DNA from: Calditrichota bacterium
GTDB lineage: Bacteria; Calditrichota; Calditrichia; Calditrichales; Calditrichaceae
Assembly (NCBI GenBank): GCA_003854985.1
Contig: RQOG01000006.1
Location: 1 to 64,000, forward strand
Direction of reading: 5' to 3'
Length of the DNA stretch: 64,000 bases
Below, in pieces: positions 20,219-29,169 of this stretch (its first letter is position 1; each line of letters begins with the position of its first letter). The notes below the pieces were generated by a model. It saw only the letters and a program-made list of their open reading frames with translations. It was not told the DNA's origin and did not search any database. The position numbers and the translations under genes are program-made.

Positions 20219-21832
20219 ATGGATGTGAAAATACCTTCGATCATTATAACCGGCGCTTCGGGATTTGTGGGTAAAGCCCTGTTAGATGAATTTAAAAATG
20301 AATTTCGTATCTTTGCCATCGCCCGCCGCTCCCAGTTGGAGAGTGGTGCGCCCGTTCATGAAAACATTGCCTGGATCCGGGCTGATGTTTCGGATGTTAA
20401 CAGTGTATCCAAAGCCTTCAGAGAAATCAAAACAGCGGGAGGCGCAGATTATCTGATTCATCTGGCGGCTTATTATGATTTTACCGGGGAAGATAAACCG
20501 CAATACCAGAACACAAATGTAGATGGAACGCGCAATGTCCTTAATTTATTTAAAGAATTGAATCTCAGGCTTTTTATATTCGTCAGTTCAACGGCGGCAT
20601 CTGATTTTCCAGGCCCGGGTCAGTATCTGAATGAAGATTCACCACCCGACTCGGATTTTAATTATGCCCGCAGTAAACGTCTCGGCGAAAAAATGATGGA
20701 AGAAAATGCTTCTCAGATTCCTAATTGCATTGTCCGTTTTGGCGCGGTATACAGCGACTGGTGCGAATATCCTCCTTTGTATATGTTTTTAAATACCTGG
20801 CTTGGAAAATCCTGGCGTAAAAATATTCTTTCGGGAAAGGGCCAGTCTGCCGTTCCTTACATTCATATCAGAGATATCGCCGCTTTTTTCAGTAAGCTTT
20901 TATCCAACTACAAAAAATTAAAGCCGGCGCAAATTGTAATCGCTTCAACCAGCGGTTCTACGACACATGAGCAGTTATTCAGACTTGCCACAAGATATTA
21001 TAAAGGAAGCAGTGATAAACCTTTTTATATGCCGGTAATTTTATGCGGCGTTGGTTTGTATTCAATGTATTTTTTTGGAAAACTTATCAATAAATTGCCT
21101 TTCGAAAGGCCCTGGATGTACCGGTATATCGATTTGCAATTGAATATTGAAAACAAAAAAACCTGTGAACTGATTGATTGGTATCCCCAGGAAAGATATT
21201 ATATCGAAAAACGAATGCCTTTTCTGGTCGAGAGGCTGAAAAGCGATCCGAATGCCTGGCATTTGCGTAACCAGGCGGTTTTGATCTCAAGACAGGACCG
21301 GCCTGATTTACAAATACATACCGCTCTGGTTAATGCAGAGATCGAAATAATGGAATCGTTATTGGATTTTATCTTTCTTGCTGAAAACAATGTCAGGTTT
21401 ACATTTTTTCAGAAACTTGGTCAGGAAGAAGTAAAATGGTTTATTAAACTATTATTTCAATTATTGCTGACTTCTATATATGCAGGCAATAAGCTGTTAT
21501 TGCTCAACTACTTTGAAGTTTCGTCATTCGGGCGTTTTAAAGCCGGCTACAAACTGTCCGAAATCAGCAACGTGTTAAGAAAATTAAATGAACTGACGGT
21601 GGATAAAATCTCCGCAACCGCAGGATTTGAAAAATATCAGCAGTTGTTTTATGATTATATAACGCTTCCTATCGAATTTGGAATCGATGAAGTTGAACAT
21701 CAATACCCGTTGTATCAGGTAACGGAGAAGCCGGCTGAAGCTGAAAATATTACCATACCGGATAAAAATCAGAATCCGGCGCGCGTTCAATTGGAAGAAA
21801 CGATTTGGAAATGTCTGGTAAACCGTAAATAA
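20219..21832 (+). CDS. Extended SDR (NAD-dependent epimerase/dehydratase) fused to a helical C-terminal domain
   Basis: A 537-aa protein. Residues about 5-320 are an extended short-chain dehydrogenase. The nucleotide-binding motif is TGASGFVG, a catalytic Ser lies in FVSSTAA, and YARSK matches YxxxK. Such enzymes act on nucleotide sugars, sterols or flavonoid-like substrates; the substrate here is not evident. Residues about 355-500 form a separate helical domain. Its segment GRFKAGYKLSEISNVLRKL loosely resembles RsbRD-type N-terminal regulatory domains; that match is a guess. The gene is followed 34 nt later by a Cache histidine kinase, which would fit a signalling role for the extra domain. 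Confidence 0.75.
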   Translation: MDVKIPSIIITGASGFVGKALLDEFKNEFRIFAIARRSQLESGAPVHENIAWIRADVSDVNSVSKAFREIKTAGGADYLIHLAAYYDFTGEDKPQYQNTNVDGTRNVLNLFKELNLRLFIFVSSTAASDFPGPGQYLNEDSPPDSDFNYARSKRLGEKMMEENASQIPNCIVRFGAVYSDWCEYPPLYMFLNTWLGKSWRKNILSGKGQSAVPYIHIRDIAAFFSKLLSNYKKLKPAQIVIASTSGSTTHEQLFRLATRYYKGSSDKPFYMPVILCGVGLYSMYFFGKLINKLPFERPWMYRYIDLQLNIENKKTCELIDWYPQERYYIEKRMPFLVERLKSDPNAWHLRNQAVLISRQDRPDLQIHTALVNAEIEIMESLLDFIFLAENNVRFTFFQKLGQEEVKWFIKLLFQLLLTSIYAGNKLLLLNYFEVSSFGRFKAGYKLSEISNVLRKLNELTVDKISATAGFEKYQQLFYDYITLPIEFGIDEVEHQYPLYQVTEKPAEAENITIPDKNQNPARVQLEETIWKCLVNRK

Positions 21833-21866
21833 TTCACTCAATCATGTCGTAACGCAGAGAGGTTAG

Positions 21867-23816
21867 ATGAAACTTAGTTACAGAATGACACAAATGTTCG
21901 GTTACTCGATTGTTATTACTTTAATGGCGCTATTTACCATCTTTACAGGGTATTCATTCATCTCCAATACCATCGTGGAAGAAGCAAAACTCCGCGTTCA
22001 GATGGATTTGAATTCAGCATGGTTTGCGCTTAATGAAGAAATCATTTCTATAAAAATGACCCTGGCCTCCGCCGCTCAGTATCATATGTTCCACGATGCC
22101 TTATCAACCGGAAATATTGATGTTCATGTGTTACAGGAGTGTAAAAATATCATGGAGCAAGCCGGATTGGATTACTGTACTCTGATTACCTCTGAAATGA
22201 AATCAGTTACAGATTCAAATTTATCCCGCTATGATAATTCTGTGATAAGAAAAGCCTTTGCTGGTAACGCTTCCGCAGGTATCCTGGCGCTTAGTTGCGC
22301 CGAACTAAAACAATTAAATCCGGCGCTGGCCGAACAAGCGGCAATTCCCTTAATAAAAACAGAGCATTCCAGATCAACGGATAAAGAATTGGAAGATCGG
22401 GGAATGGTTATTGGCGCAGCCGTGCCAATTTTTGGGCCGGGCGGTAAAATTCAGGGTGTTATTTATGGCGGTTTTTTATTAAATCGGAAATATGAAATAG
22501 TCGATAAAATCCGTAATGCTGTTTTCGGAAACGAAGTTTACAATAACAAACCGTTGGGTACGGTTACTCTTTTTCTCTGGGATGTCCGCGTTGCCACTAA
22601 TGTGATCAAAGCCGATGCCGGCAGAGCCATAGGCACCAGGGTCTCGGACGAAGTATATGAAAAGGTACTGGTAAAAGGGGAGCATTTCGGTAACCGCGCT
22701 TTTGTGGTAAACGATTGGTATCTTTCCGCCTATGATCCGATACGGGATATTAATGGTGAGATTATCGGCATTCTTTATGTGGGATTATTAGAAGAAAAGT
22801 ACCTAGACTATCGGTCAAATCTGATTATTCAGTTTTTAGGTATTAGTTTTTTTGCTCTCATTCTGGTAGTTGGATTGTCTTTTTATTTGTCAGGATCGAT
22901 ACGCCGACCGGTTTATAACTTAGTGGAAGCTACAAGGAAATTGGCGCGCGGGGAACTGAGCGCCCGTGTGAAAGAAGGTCTTGGCAGCAGGGAAATGAAA
23001 GAGCTGGCGCATTCTTTTAATGTGATGGCCGGGCACCTGGAAAAGGATACCATAGAGTTGAATAAAACATCGCTTGCTTTGAAAAAAACATTGTCTGAGG
23101 CGGATGAAAAAAATCGCGCTTATATGGAAATGCTGGGATTTGTAACACATGAATTAAAATCGCCCTTAGCTTCTATCGTTTTTACCATAGGCGCATTAAG
23201 AGATAAAATATTAGGTCCATTGACGGAACAGCAGGAAACAACCTTAAAATCGGCGGCCAACAGCGCGGATTATTTGTATTTTACCATCGAAAATTATTTA
23301 AATCTCAACCGGATCGAAGAAGGGCAGTTCAAGATTAAAGTTTGTTTTGGTAATTTATGTAAAGATGTGGTGGAACCGGTTTTAAACCGTCTGAGTGAAA
23401 TGGCCCTTGAGAAAAAAATGGAAATATGCTGCGAACTCCCTAAGAATATACAGCTGGAATGCGATTTGGGACTGCTCGGTTCCGTTTTCCAGAATCTTCT
23501 GTCCAATGCTATTAAATACGGTAAAACAGGCGGCAAAATCTTTATCAAATTTGAAGATAAAAAGAATTCCAAATATTATAAATTCAGTATCTATAATGAA
23601 GGCAAAGGTTTTGATAAAAAAGACGCCAGAAACCTGTTCAGTAAGTTTTATCATTTTCATAAAGGAGGCGTTGAATCGAATACCGGCACCGGCCTGGGGC
23701 TTTTTGTGACAAAGAAAATCATATTGGCGCATGGGGGTAAAATCTGGGCGGAATCCAAACCGGAGCAATGGGCGGAATTTACTTTTACTCTGCCTAAAAA
23801 AATAATAAACCAATAA
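21867..23816 (+). CDS. Cache-HAMP sensor histidine kinase
   Basis: A 649-aa membrane kinase. Transmembrane helices at about 12-34 and 317-340 flank a periplasmic Cache region (sCache_3-like: GVIYGGFLLNRKYEIVDKI, and later FLWDVRVATNVIKADAGR with VNDWYLSAYDPI). A HAMP linker (about 340-392), a short coiled coil, HisKA (FVTHELKSPLAS, His near 429) and HATPase_c (about 530-645: NLLSNAIKYG, GTGLGLFVTKKI) follow. It senses a small extracytoplasmic ligand and has no receiver of its own. The convergent single-domain response regulator at 23854-24264 is a candidate partner. It probably forms a unit with the SDR gene before it. Confidence 0.9.
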   Translation: MKLSYRMTQMFGYSIVITLMALFTIFTGYSFISNTIVEEAKLRVQMDLNSAWFALNEEIISIKMTLASAAQYHMFHDALSTGNIDVHVLQECKNIMEQAGLDYCTLITSEMKSVTDSNLSRYDNSVIRKAFAGNASAGILALSCAELKQLNPALAEQAAIPLIKTEHSRSTDKELEDRGMVIGAAVPIFGPGGKIQGVIYGGFLLNRKYEIVDKIRNAVFGNEVYNNKPLGTVTLFLWDVRVATNVIKADAGRAIGTRVSDEVYEKVLVKGEHFGNRAFVVNDWYLSAYDPIRDINGEIIGILYVGLLEEKYLDYRSNLIIQFLGISFFALILVVGLSFYLSGSIRRPVYNLVEATRKLARGELSARVKEGLGSREMKELAHSFNVMAGHLEKDTIELNKTSLALKKTLSEADEKNRAYMEMLGFVTHELKSPLASIVFTIGALRDKILGPLTEQQETTLKSAANSADYLYFTIENYLNLNRIEEGQFKIKVCFGNLCKDVVEPVLNRLSEMALEKKMEICCELPKNIQLECDLGLLGSVFQNLLSNAIKYGKTGGKIFIKFEDKKNSKYYKFSIYNEGKGFDKKDARNLFSKFYHFHKGGVESNTGTGLGLFVTKKIILAHGGKIWAESKPEQWAEFTFTLPKKIINQ

Positions 23817-23853
23817 GTATTTTTAAACTAAGATGATGCCTGATGTCTGAAAC

Positions 23854-24264
23854 TTATTTTTTAAGAATGCTCTCAACCTTACTTAGAAGCTCGGCTGGCT
23901 TCACGGGTTTTTCTAAAAACGCATCCACCGGCAAAAGAGCCGTGCCGATCCGTTCACCAAAATTGAGCCGGGTTTTAGACGTTACACTGGTAAGCATGAG
24001 GATAGGCACTTTTGAATAAGCACTGAAAGCGGAATTTTTATCTCCGGTGCGAAGCTCGGAAACCACCCGGAATCCGGCTACAAAATCTTCCATAATAACA
24101 TCCAATATAATTAAATCCGGTTCCACTTCCTTGATTCGTTCAAGGCCTTCCGTCGCGGAATAAGCGCCGTAAAATTCATATCCTTTAACTTCAAATACGG
24201 TTTTAATAACATTTACCAGATTCGTATCATCATCAATCATCAGGATTTTCTTTTTATCAGCCAT
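23854..24264 (-). CDS. Single-domain response regulator
   Basis: A protein of about 136 aa made up of a receiver domain only. The acidic pair lies in ILMIDDD, the phospho-acceptor Asp in LIILDVIMED, the switch Thr in LMLTSVT and the conserved Lys in FLEKPVKP. There is no output domain, so it works through protein contacts or as a phosphorelay intermediate. I start it at the ATG at 24264 because TTGAGGT lies 10 nt upstream; the reading frame is open further upstream without such a site. It converges on the Cache kinase gene with a 37-nt gap. Confidence 0.85.
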   Translation of the reverse strand: MADKKKILMIDDDTNLVNVIKTVFEVKGYEFYGAYSATEGLERIKEVEPDLIILDVIMEDFVAGFRVVSELRTGDKNSAFSAYSKVPILMLTSVTSKTRLNFGERIGTALLPVDAFLEKPVKPAELLSKVESILKK

Positions 24265-24396
24265 AACGATAGACCTCAATTTTCTTATGGAAAATAGAAT
24301 TAATCCCATATCATGTCAAGAAAGAAAATCTGCACTACAAGGAAATAAATTAGTGATTTTAATTGTTATTTAAACAAAAACTAAAAGGAGCGTCAA

Positions 24397-24897
24397 ATGG
24401 CTGAAATAACTTTAAAAGGCAATAAAATTTATACGATAGGAAATTTACCCGAAGTGGGGTCGAAGGCCCCCGATTTTGTATTAACCAAAACCGATCTTTC
24501 TGATTTTAGCCTGAAAGATTTAAGAGGTAAACGAGTGGTTTTAAATATCTTTCCCAGCCTTGATACCAGCGTTTGCGCCATGTCAGTAAGGCGGTTTAAT
24601 GATGAAGCGCAAAAACTGGAAAATACGGTTGTGGTATGCGCTTCCATGGATCTGCCTTATGCCCATAAACGATTCTGCGCCACGGAAGGACTGGAAAATG
24701 TTCTGTCGGCATCCGAATTAAGAGATAAAAACTTTGGAAATCTTTACGGCGTGCGTATTGTGGACGGACCTATGGCGGGTCTTTTGTCCAGGGCGGTGGT
24801 TATACTTGATGAACAGGGGAAAGTAGTTTATACCGAACAGGTTCCCGAAATCGGTCAGGAACCGGATTATCAAAAAGCCATTAATGCCTTAAAATAA
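24397..24897 (+). CDS. tpx: Thiol peroxidase (Tpx, atypical 2-Cys peroxiredoxin)
   Basis: A 166-aa protein of the usual Tpx length. The peroxidatic Cys60 lies in the family motif DTSVCAMSVRRF, and the resolving Cys94 in KRFCATEGLENV. It reduces hydrogen peroxide and organic hydroperoxides using thioredoxin. It is cytoplasmic or periplasmic depending on lineage; no signal peptide is seen here. The ribosome binding site is AAGGAG. It is transcribed away from the response regulator, and the 132-nt gap must hold both promoters. Confidence 0.95.
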   Translation: MAEITLKGNKIYTIGNLPEVGSKAPDFVLTKTDLSDFSLKDLRGKRVVLNIFPSLDTSVCAMSVRRFNDEAQKLENTVVVCASMDLPYAHKRFCATEGLENVLSASELRDKNFGNLYGVRIVDGPMAGLLSRAVVILDEQGKVVYTEQVPEIGQEPDYQKAINALK

Positions 24898-25206
24898 TCA
24901 ATACTTTAGGATCTAATCTGTTTCTCATTTAAATCAGTGCGGGACATTTAATTGTTTCAATTAAATAGCCTTTGATGATTTTTGCAAAGTATTTTTTACA
25001 TTTTAATTCCGTTCTACGCCATACTATAACGCCTGTCCGGTGTGATTATTTTATGGCAATTAAATAAAATCTGTTTTATATATAATTTTTAGCGTTATTT
25101 TGTAATAAATTTAAAATATCAATATCTAAAAGAATAAAAACGGTTTGAACCGGCCGGCAGAGGAAGAAGAAGGAACTTAAAACCATTTTGGAATATCTGG
25201 AAATCG
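24898..25206. other. Intergenic region with an AT hairpin
   Basis: A perfect 9-bp inverted repeat with a 3-nt loop (ATTTAATTG / CAATTAAAT, 24946-24966) lies 48 nt after tpx. No U run follows, so it is at best a weak terminator. No sigma-factor recognition pair stands out upstream of the ECF gene. Confidence 0.4.
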
Positions 25207-25713
25207 ATGAACAGCGTTGAAAAAGAAGCATTGTTTTTTAAAATTTTTGAGAACAATAAGGATAAGATATACCGTCTTTGTCTTGGATACCTCAAAAATG
25301 CCAATGAAGTGCAGGATCTGTTTCAGGAAGTGATGATCAATATCTGGAAAGGATTAGAAGGTTTCAGAGTGGAATCGAAAGTCAGCACCTGGGTTTACCG
25401 GATTGCGGTAAACACATCGCTCTTATATCTGAAAAAAACAAACCGGAGAAATAGTATGACTGAATTTATGGAAATGGAAATGATTGTGGATGAAAACAGC
25501 GCTGATTCTGAAATAAAAAACAAAGCCGATCAATTACGGTTGTGTATTGCTTCGCTGAGGAAACAGGAGCGGCTTATTATGACCTTGTTATTGGAAGGTA
25601 TGAGCTATGAAGAGATTTCAGAGATCACCGGCATCACCATAAACTATGTGGGCGTTAAAATCAACCGAATTAAAAAAGAGTTGGAAAGAAAGTTGAAACT
25701 GGCGTATGAATAA
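25207..25713 (+). CDS. ECF-type RNA polymerase sigma factor
   Basis: A 168-aa sigma-70 family protein with regions 2 (about 10-80: NEVQDLFQEVMINIWKGLEGF, STWVYRIAVNTSL) and 4 (about 110-165: LRKQERLIMTLLLEGMSYEEISEITG). It directs RNA polymerase to an unknown regulon. Its stop overlaps the start of the next gene by 8 nt, so the membrane protein there is coupled and may be involved in its control. No classical anti-sigma zinc motif is visible in the neighbours. Confidence 0.9.
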   Translation: MNSVEKEALFFKIFENNKDKIYRLCLGYLKNANEVQDLFQEVMINIWKGLEGFRVESKVSTWVYRIAVNTSLLYLKKTNRRNSMTEFMEMEMIVDENSADSEIKNKADQLRLCIASLRKQERLIMTLLLEGMSYEEISEITGITINYVGVKINRIKKELERKLKLAYE

Positions 25714-26323
25714 TCTGAAACAATTGGAAGAAATCTGGCAGAGTCAGAAAGCCGTTTCCGGAAACGATGAACAAAGGTTGGGTGTAACTATAGAATTAAT
25801 GGCTGATAAACTACTGGCATTTGAAAAAAAACAAAAAAGAATTACTTTATTTAAAGTTATCGCAATTTCAATAATTCTGAGTATTTTTTCATGGCAATTA
25901 TTTACTTTTAGTGATTTATCTTTGATTGTTGTGGTTGGTTTGGGCTGGATCGTTTTTTGTACAATTCTGTTTATTGTTTTGTACTGGAAACAACGATCTC
26001 AATTGGAAAACATGAATATAGCGGCTTCCAGCACGGATTTTATTGAAACGGCTTTGTGTAAAATGAAGCAGCAAATTCATTTTTTCAGGATTTATTTTCC
26101 GTTTTTCGTACTTGCGCTTGTTGCGGGAGTGAATCTTTTATACTATGAGATGCTTAACGGGCAAGATTTAAAGACGAGGCTAATATTTCATTTATCCGTT
26201 TCGATTACGCTTATTATTATGATACCAATAGGTTTAAAGATCCGCGGATATAAATTTAAAAAAGATAATCAGCCGCTTATTGATGAGTTGGAATCTATTA
26301 TGCATGAATTCAGGGAGTCCTGA
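25706..26323 (+). CDS. Four-helix membrane protein downstream of the ECF sigma factor
   Basis: A 205-aa protein. A soluble N-terminal ~45 residues precede four transmembrane helices (about 47-65, 70-92, 130-147 and 155-173). Overlap with the ECF gene and a cytoplasmic N-terminus followed by membrane helices are the pattern of many anti-sigma factors, but no zinc-binding or anti-sigma motif is recognisable. A role in restraining the sigma factor is inferred from position. Confidence 0.65.
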   Translation: MNNLKQLEEIWQSQKAVSGNDEQRLGVTIELMADKLLAFEKKQKRITLFKVIAISIILSIFSWQLFTFSDLSLIVVVGLGWIVFCTILFIVLYWKQRSQLENMNIAASSTDFIETALCKMKQQIHFFRIYFPFFVLALVAGVNLLYYEMLNGQDLKTRLIFHLSVSITLIIMIPIGLKIRGYKFKKDNQPLIDELESIMHEFRES

Positions 26324-26324
26324 A

Positions 26325-26711
26325 ATGAAAATAAAAATAGTATTGCTCATTGCTGTTATTATTATTTTTATGGCAGCGTTTTATGTTTACTCAGGGAATA
26401 CAATGAATAATCACACCTTGTTTTTAGATGGATTCGTTCATGGTTTTTTCGGCATATTGATTATTGTATGGCTTACTGCGCTTCTGATTTGTTCTTACCG
26501 TTCATGGAAGAAAAGTAAACGATTTCAATTACCATTCGATTCGGGTCCTGTTATGTTAAGTATTAGTATGATCGCCCTGTTCAGCGGAATACTATTGGGA
26601 TTCCATTACCGGCAGGACTGGATTATTACTGCGGTCATTATACCATTAGTGATTATTTCAATGGTATTTAATGTGATTTATATGAGAAAGATCATAAGTT
26701 TGAATAGTTAA
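26325..26711 (+). CDS. Small membrane protein, third gene of the ECF unit
   Basis: A 128-aa protein with four predicted helices (about 4-22, 34-55, 72-92 and 98-117). I start it at the ATG at 26325, one base after the stop of the previous gene, because AGGGAG lies at the right distance. It belongs to the same unit as the ECF sigma factor. Family unknown. Confidence 0.6.
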   Translation: MKIKIVLLIAVIIIFMAAFYVYSGNTMNNHTLFLDGFVHGFFGILIIVWLTALLICSYRSWKKSKRFQLPFDSGPVMLSISMIALFSGILLGFHYRQDWIITAVIIPLVIISMVFNVIYMRKIISLNS

Positions 26712-27037
26712 TGGTGTTATCATCATAAAAGTAGTTTTATAATAGTATTTTTTGTTCTTTTCATTTGATTTTTTCCATATAAATAAATAGGCAGGGATTA
26801 ATTATGGCCTGATCTTTCATACAGTAGATCGAAAATGATGTATTACAAAGGATTTTACCGCTTTGGTATATAATTTACGAAATTTTCTATCACGTGTCCC
26901 TATCGTTTAGTCGACGTTGGGTTGGCCGGTAAAAAGACATCCCCCTTCAAAGGGGAGAACAAAACTACCCTTGAGTCCCCCTTCAAAGGGGGAAGCAAAA
27001 CTGCCCTTAATCCTCATTCAAAGGAAAAATTCCCCCT
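26712..27037. other. Intergenic region ending in palindromic repeats
   Basis: The first ~190 nt show no feature. From 26905 onward the sequence is repeat material that borders the DUF559 gene (separate entry). The repeat leaves an open frame that I do not regard as coding. Confidence 0.5.
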
Positions 27038-27050
27038 TTATAAGGGGGTA
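26905..27050. repeat. Left flanking repeat of the DUF559 gene, with CCCCCTTCAAAGGGGG palindromes
   Basis: It begins with about 50 nt (GTTTAGT.GA.GT.GGG..GGC.GGTAAAA.GACATCCCCC) that recur in direct orientation at 27468. Three or four CCCCCTTCAAAGGGGG-type palindromes separated by AGCAAAACT-like spacers follow. The last one (CCCCCTTTATAAGGGGG) supplies the stop codon and final residues of the DUF559 protein on the minus strand. Confidence 0.7.
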
Positions 27051-27436
27051 GGGGGATTTAAATTCCGTGATTGTCCACAATTATCAATCCAGTCTTTCAG
27101 AGCTTCCAATACGCCATCCAGATTTTTATGAACATCCTGGTCGTAAAAACGCAGAACATGAATGCCCAGATCATTAAATTGTATGTCCCTTCTTCTGTCA
27201 TATTCCTCTTTATTATTATGAGAAATACCATCTATTTCAATGGCCAGCATAAGTTCGTAACAAAAGAAATCTGCTATATAATTATCAATTGGTTTCTGAC
27301 GATAAAACTGGTATCCTTTAATCTGCTTCCGCCTTATGTATTTCCATAGAATTATTTCTGCTTTGGTACATCGTTTCCGAAGTTCGCGGGATTTATCTTT
27401 CAAATCCGGTCTGTAATGTATGATTGCTCTGCTCAT
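27038..27436 (-). CDS. DUF559 / Vsr-like endonuclease-domain protein
   Basis: A 132-aa protein of the DUF559 family, whose fold is that of very-short-patch-repair and other restriction-like nucleases. Family landmarks are SRELRKRCTKAEIILWKYIR, GYQFYRQKPIDNYIADFFC and AIEIDGISHNNKEEYDRRR, ending in VLRFYDQDV. The candidate catalytic acids are Asp in YIADFF and Glu/Asp in AIEIDG. No DNA methyltransferase or repair partner is adjacent. The last residues (NPPTPL) and stop codon come from the flanking palindromic repeat, and near-identical direct repeats lie on both sides, which points to movement as a unit. Confidence 0.8.
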   Translation of the reverse strand: MSRAIIHYRPDLKDKSRELRKRCTKAEIILWKYIRRKQIKGYQFYRQKPIDNYIADFFCYELMLAIEIDGISHNNKEEYDRRRDIQFNDLGIHVLRFYDQDVHKNLDGVLEALKDWIDNCGQSRNLNPPTPL

Positions 27437-27467
27437 TATACTTATTTATCTCTTATTTTTCTTTATT

Positions 27468-27533
27468 GTTTAGTTGATGTAGGGCAGGCTGGTAAAATGA
27501 CATCCCCCTTCATCCCCCTTCAAAGGGGGAAGC
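27468..27533. repeat. Right flanking repeat of the DUF559 gene
   Basis: A direct-orientation copy of the sequence at 26905, with about one mismatch in six positions over the first 50 nt. It ends in CCCCCTTCATCCCCCTTCAAAGGGGG. The DUF559 gene lies cleanly between the two copies. Confidence 0.7.
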
Positions 27534-27618
27534 AAAATTCCTCTCTTAAATGGAATTAACGAAATTCTATTTGCTTATTAACAACCGTTCTGTATTTCTT
27601 TGCCTGCCGGTAGATAGA

Positions 27619-28374
27619 CTAATCCTTAACACAGCGGACCGAAAATCCATAAGCATATAATGCTATTTTTCTTTCAACACTAACCGATTTGAAGCTTAAT
27701 TCCCGAATCCAAGCAGTAAACATTATTTCTGAGCTTGATGATGTCCATAGCCGGGTATAATTTCCCATTTCAAAATCAATACCATTATATCCCCTGTAAC
27801 CGGCGGGCAGTAATGAAAATCCCGTTTTATTCCGATATTCAGGGAAATCAGTATTGCCCACGGATCCGGTTGTATCCGAATTGTTCCAGCCGCTATCGGA
27901 AGCAAGAGACTTTGCTATCTTATTTTCGGTGGTTGTACCGTCAAAATTATAGCCATTCGTAATCAGGTAATCCTCAAGAATTGTCCAATCATCATCCGTT
28001 GGCACGTGCCAGCCTTCAGGCGCTAATTTTCCGGAATTAACAGCATACCAGTTATAGAGCAGGCCATAAATTGCGGCATTGGTTTCGCTGTTGTTATAGT
28101 TACAATAAGCGCCTGAAGTGTCTGCACTCCACTCTCCGGCATTTGTGATCAGGTTTATTTCTAATCCATCATTATACTTTGTGGTTTTAAGGTTTTCAGC
28201 CATCCACACCTGAGTGCCTATGGTTACCGTTTTGTAAACATTGCCGTCATAATCGGTAACGGTGTTTTCCTGATTATTATCTGCCGGATCGGTTGAGCTG
28301 TCACTGCATGATAATATAACTATCATACAAAATAATCCACTTATGATAAACGCCAAAAATTGTTGTTTATACAT
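27619..28374 (-). CDS. FISUMP-domain lipoprotein
   Basis: A 251-aa lipoprotein with a signal peptide and lipobox (VILSCSDSS). The rest is a Fib_succ_major (FISUMP) domain: TVTIGTQVWMAENLKTTKYNDG, LYNWYAV, GWHVPTDDDWTILEDYL, GFSLLPAGYRG and the end motif GFSVRCVKD. The family is common in Fibrobacter and Bacteroidetes surface proteins; a binding role is usually assumed and no reaction is known. The ribosome binding site is AAAGGAG. A paralogue lies directly upstream on the same strand. Confidence 0.88.
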   Translation of the reverse strand: MYKQQFLAFIISGLFCMIVILSCSDSSTDPADNNQENTVTDYDGNVYKTVTIGTQVWMAENLKTTKYNDGLEINLITNAGEWSADTSGAYCNYNNSETNAAIYGLLYNWYAVNSGKLAPEGWHVPTDDDWTILEDYLITNGYNFDGTTTENKIAKSLASDSGWNNSDTTGSVGNTDFPEYRNKTGFSLLPAGYRGYNGIDFEMGNYTRLWTSSSSEIMFTAWIRELSFKSVSVERKIALYAYGFSVRCVKD

Positions 28375-28467
28375 TTCAACTCCTTTGTAACTGTTATTAT
28401 ATAGTTATTCATAAATTAGTTTGAATACACTTTCTGTAAATTGTTTATTTGCACACACTTGGATAGA

Positions 28468-29169
28468 CTAATCCTTAACACAGCGGACCGAGAATCCCCA
28501 TTTAAACTGATCGCTTGCTTTTGTAATGCCTGCACTATTATGATTAAGACAAATGGTGTATGCACGATCAGAGCTGAATAATGATGATGTCCAAAAATAA
28601 GCTTTCTCTCTGATGAATACAGATGGACAGGGGGAATTACCTGAACGATAGCCTGCCGCCAATGCTAAAAATCCACTGCTGTTATCAGCATTTGTATTCG
28701 GGCTTTTCCAGTGAACTGTGTCTGCTTCTTTCATTTTACCGCCGGCAATAGTAATGCCGCCGAGATAGTCTATTAAAATCTGCCAATCCTCTTCGGTAGG
28801 CATATGCCAGCCCTTAGGGGTAAGATTTGTATCGGTTATCGCATAACCATTGTATAAAGCGCCGTAAAGATCAGCATAGCCTGATGAATCATTATCATAA
28901 TAACATCTGCCGCCGGTCTGAAGATTCGTCCATGCAACGTTATCAGTGACATTTGGAATTCTACTGCCATCGCGGTAGTGAGTTGCCCGCAGGTTTTCCG
29001 CCATCCATACCTGAGTGCCTATGGTTACCGTTTTGTAAACATTGCAATCATAATCGGTTATGGTGTTTTCCTGATTATTATCTGCCGGATCGGTTGAACT
29101 GTCACTGCATGAAAATAACAATACCAGGCAAAATAAGCCTATGATGGTCTTAATTAGAAAGAGTTTCAT
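28468..29169 (-). CDS. FISUMP-domain lipoprotein (paralogue)
   Basis: A 233-aa lipoprotein with lipobox (LLFSCSDSS) and a FISUMP domain (TVTIGTQVWMAENLRATHYRDG, LYNGYAITD, GWHMPTEEDWQILIDYLGG, GFSVRCVKD). The first ~65 residues after the lipobox and the final motif are almost identical to those of the next gene, while the centres differ in length and sequence. Recent tandem duplication is the simple reading. Ribosome binding site AGGAGAAG. Confidence 0.88.
   Translation of the reverse strand: MKLFLIKTIIGLFCLVLLFSCSDSSTDPADNNQENTITDYDCNVYKTVTIGTQVWMAENLRATHYRDGSRIPNVTDNVAWTNLQTGGRCYYDNDSSGYADLYGALYNGYAITDTNLTPKGWHMPTEEDWQILIDYLGGITIAGGKMKEADTVHWKSPNTNADNSSGFLALAAGYRSGNSPCPSVFIREKAYFWTSSLFSSDRAYTICLNHNSAGITKASDQFKWGFSVRCVKD

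Noticed and set aside
25149-25220. Short frame 'RKKKELKTILEYLEIDEQR' ending inside the ECF sigma gene
   Set aside because: It is only about 23 codons, has no start codon, and a stop lies just upstream. It may be the tail of a lost gene but cannot be supported.
26922-27131. Open frame coding repeated 'SPFKGG' units
   Set aside because: It is a translation of the CCCCCTTCAAAGGGGG palindromes and overlaps the DUF559 gene on the other strand.
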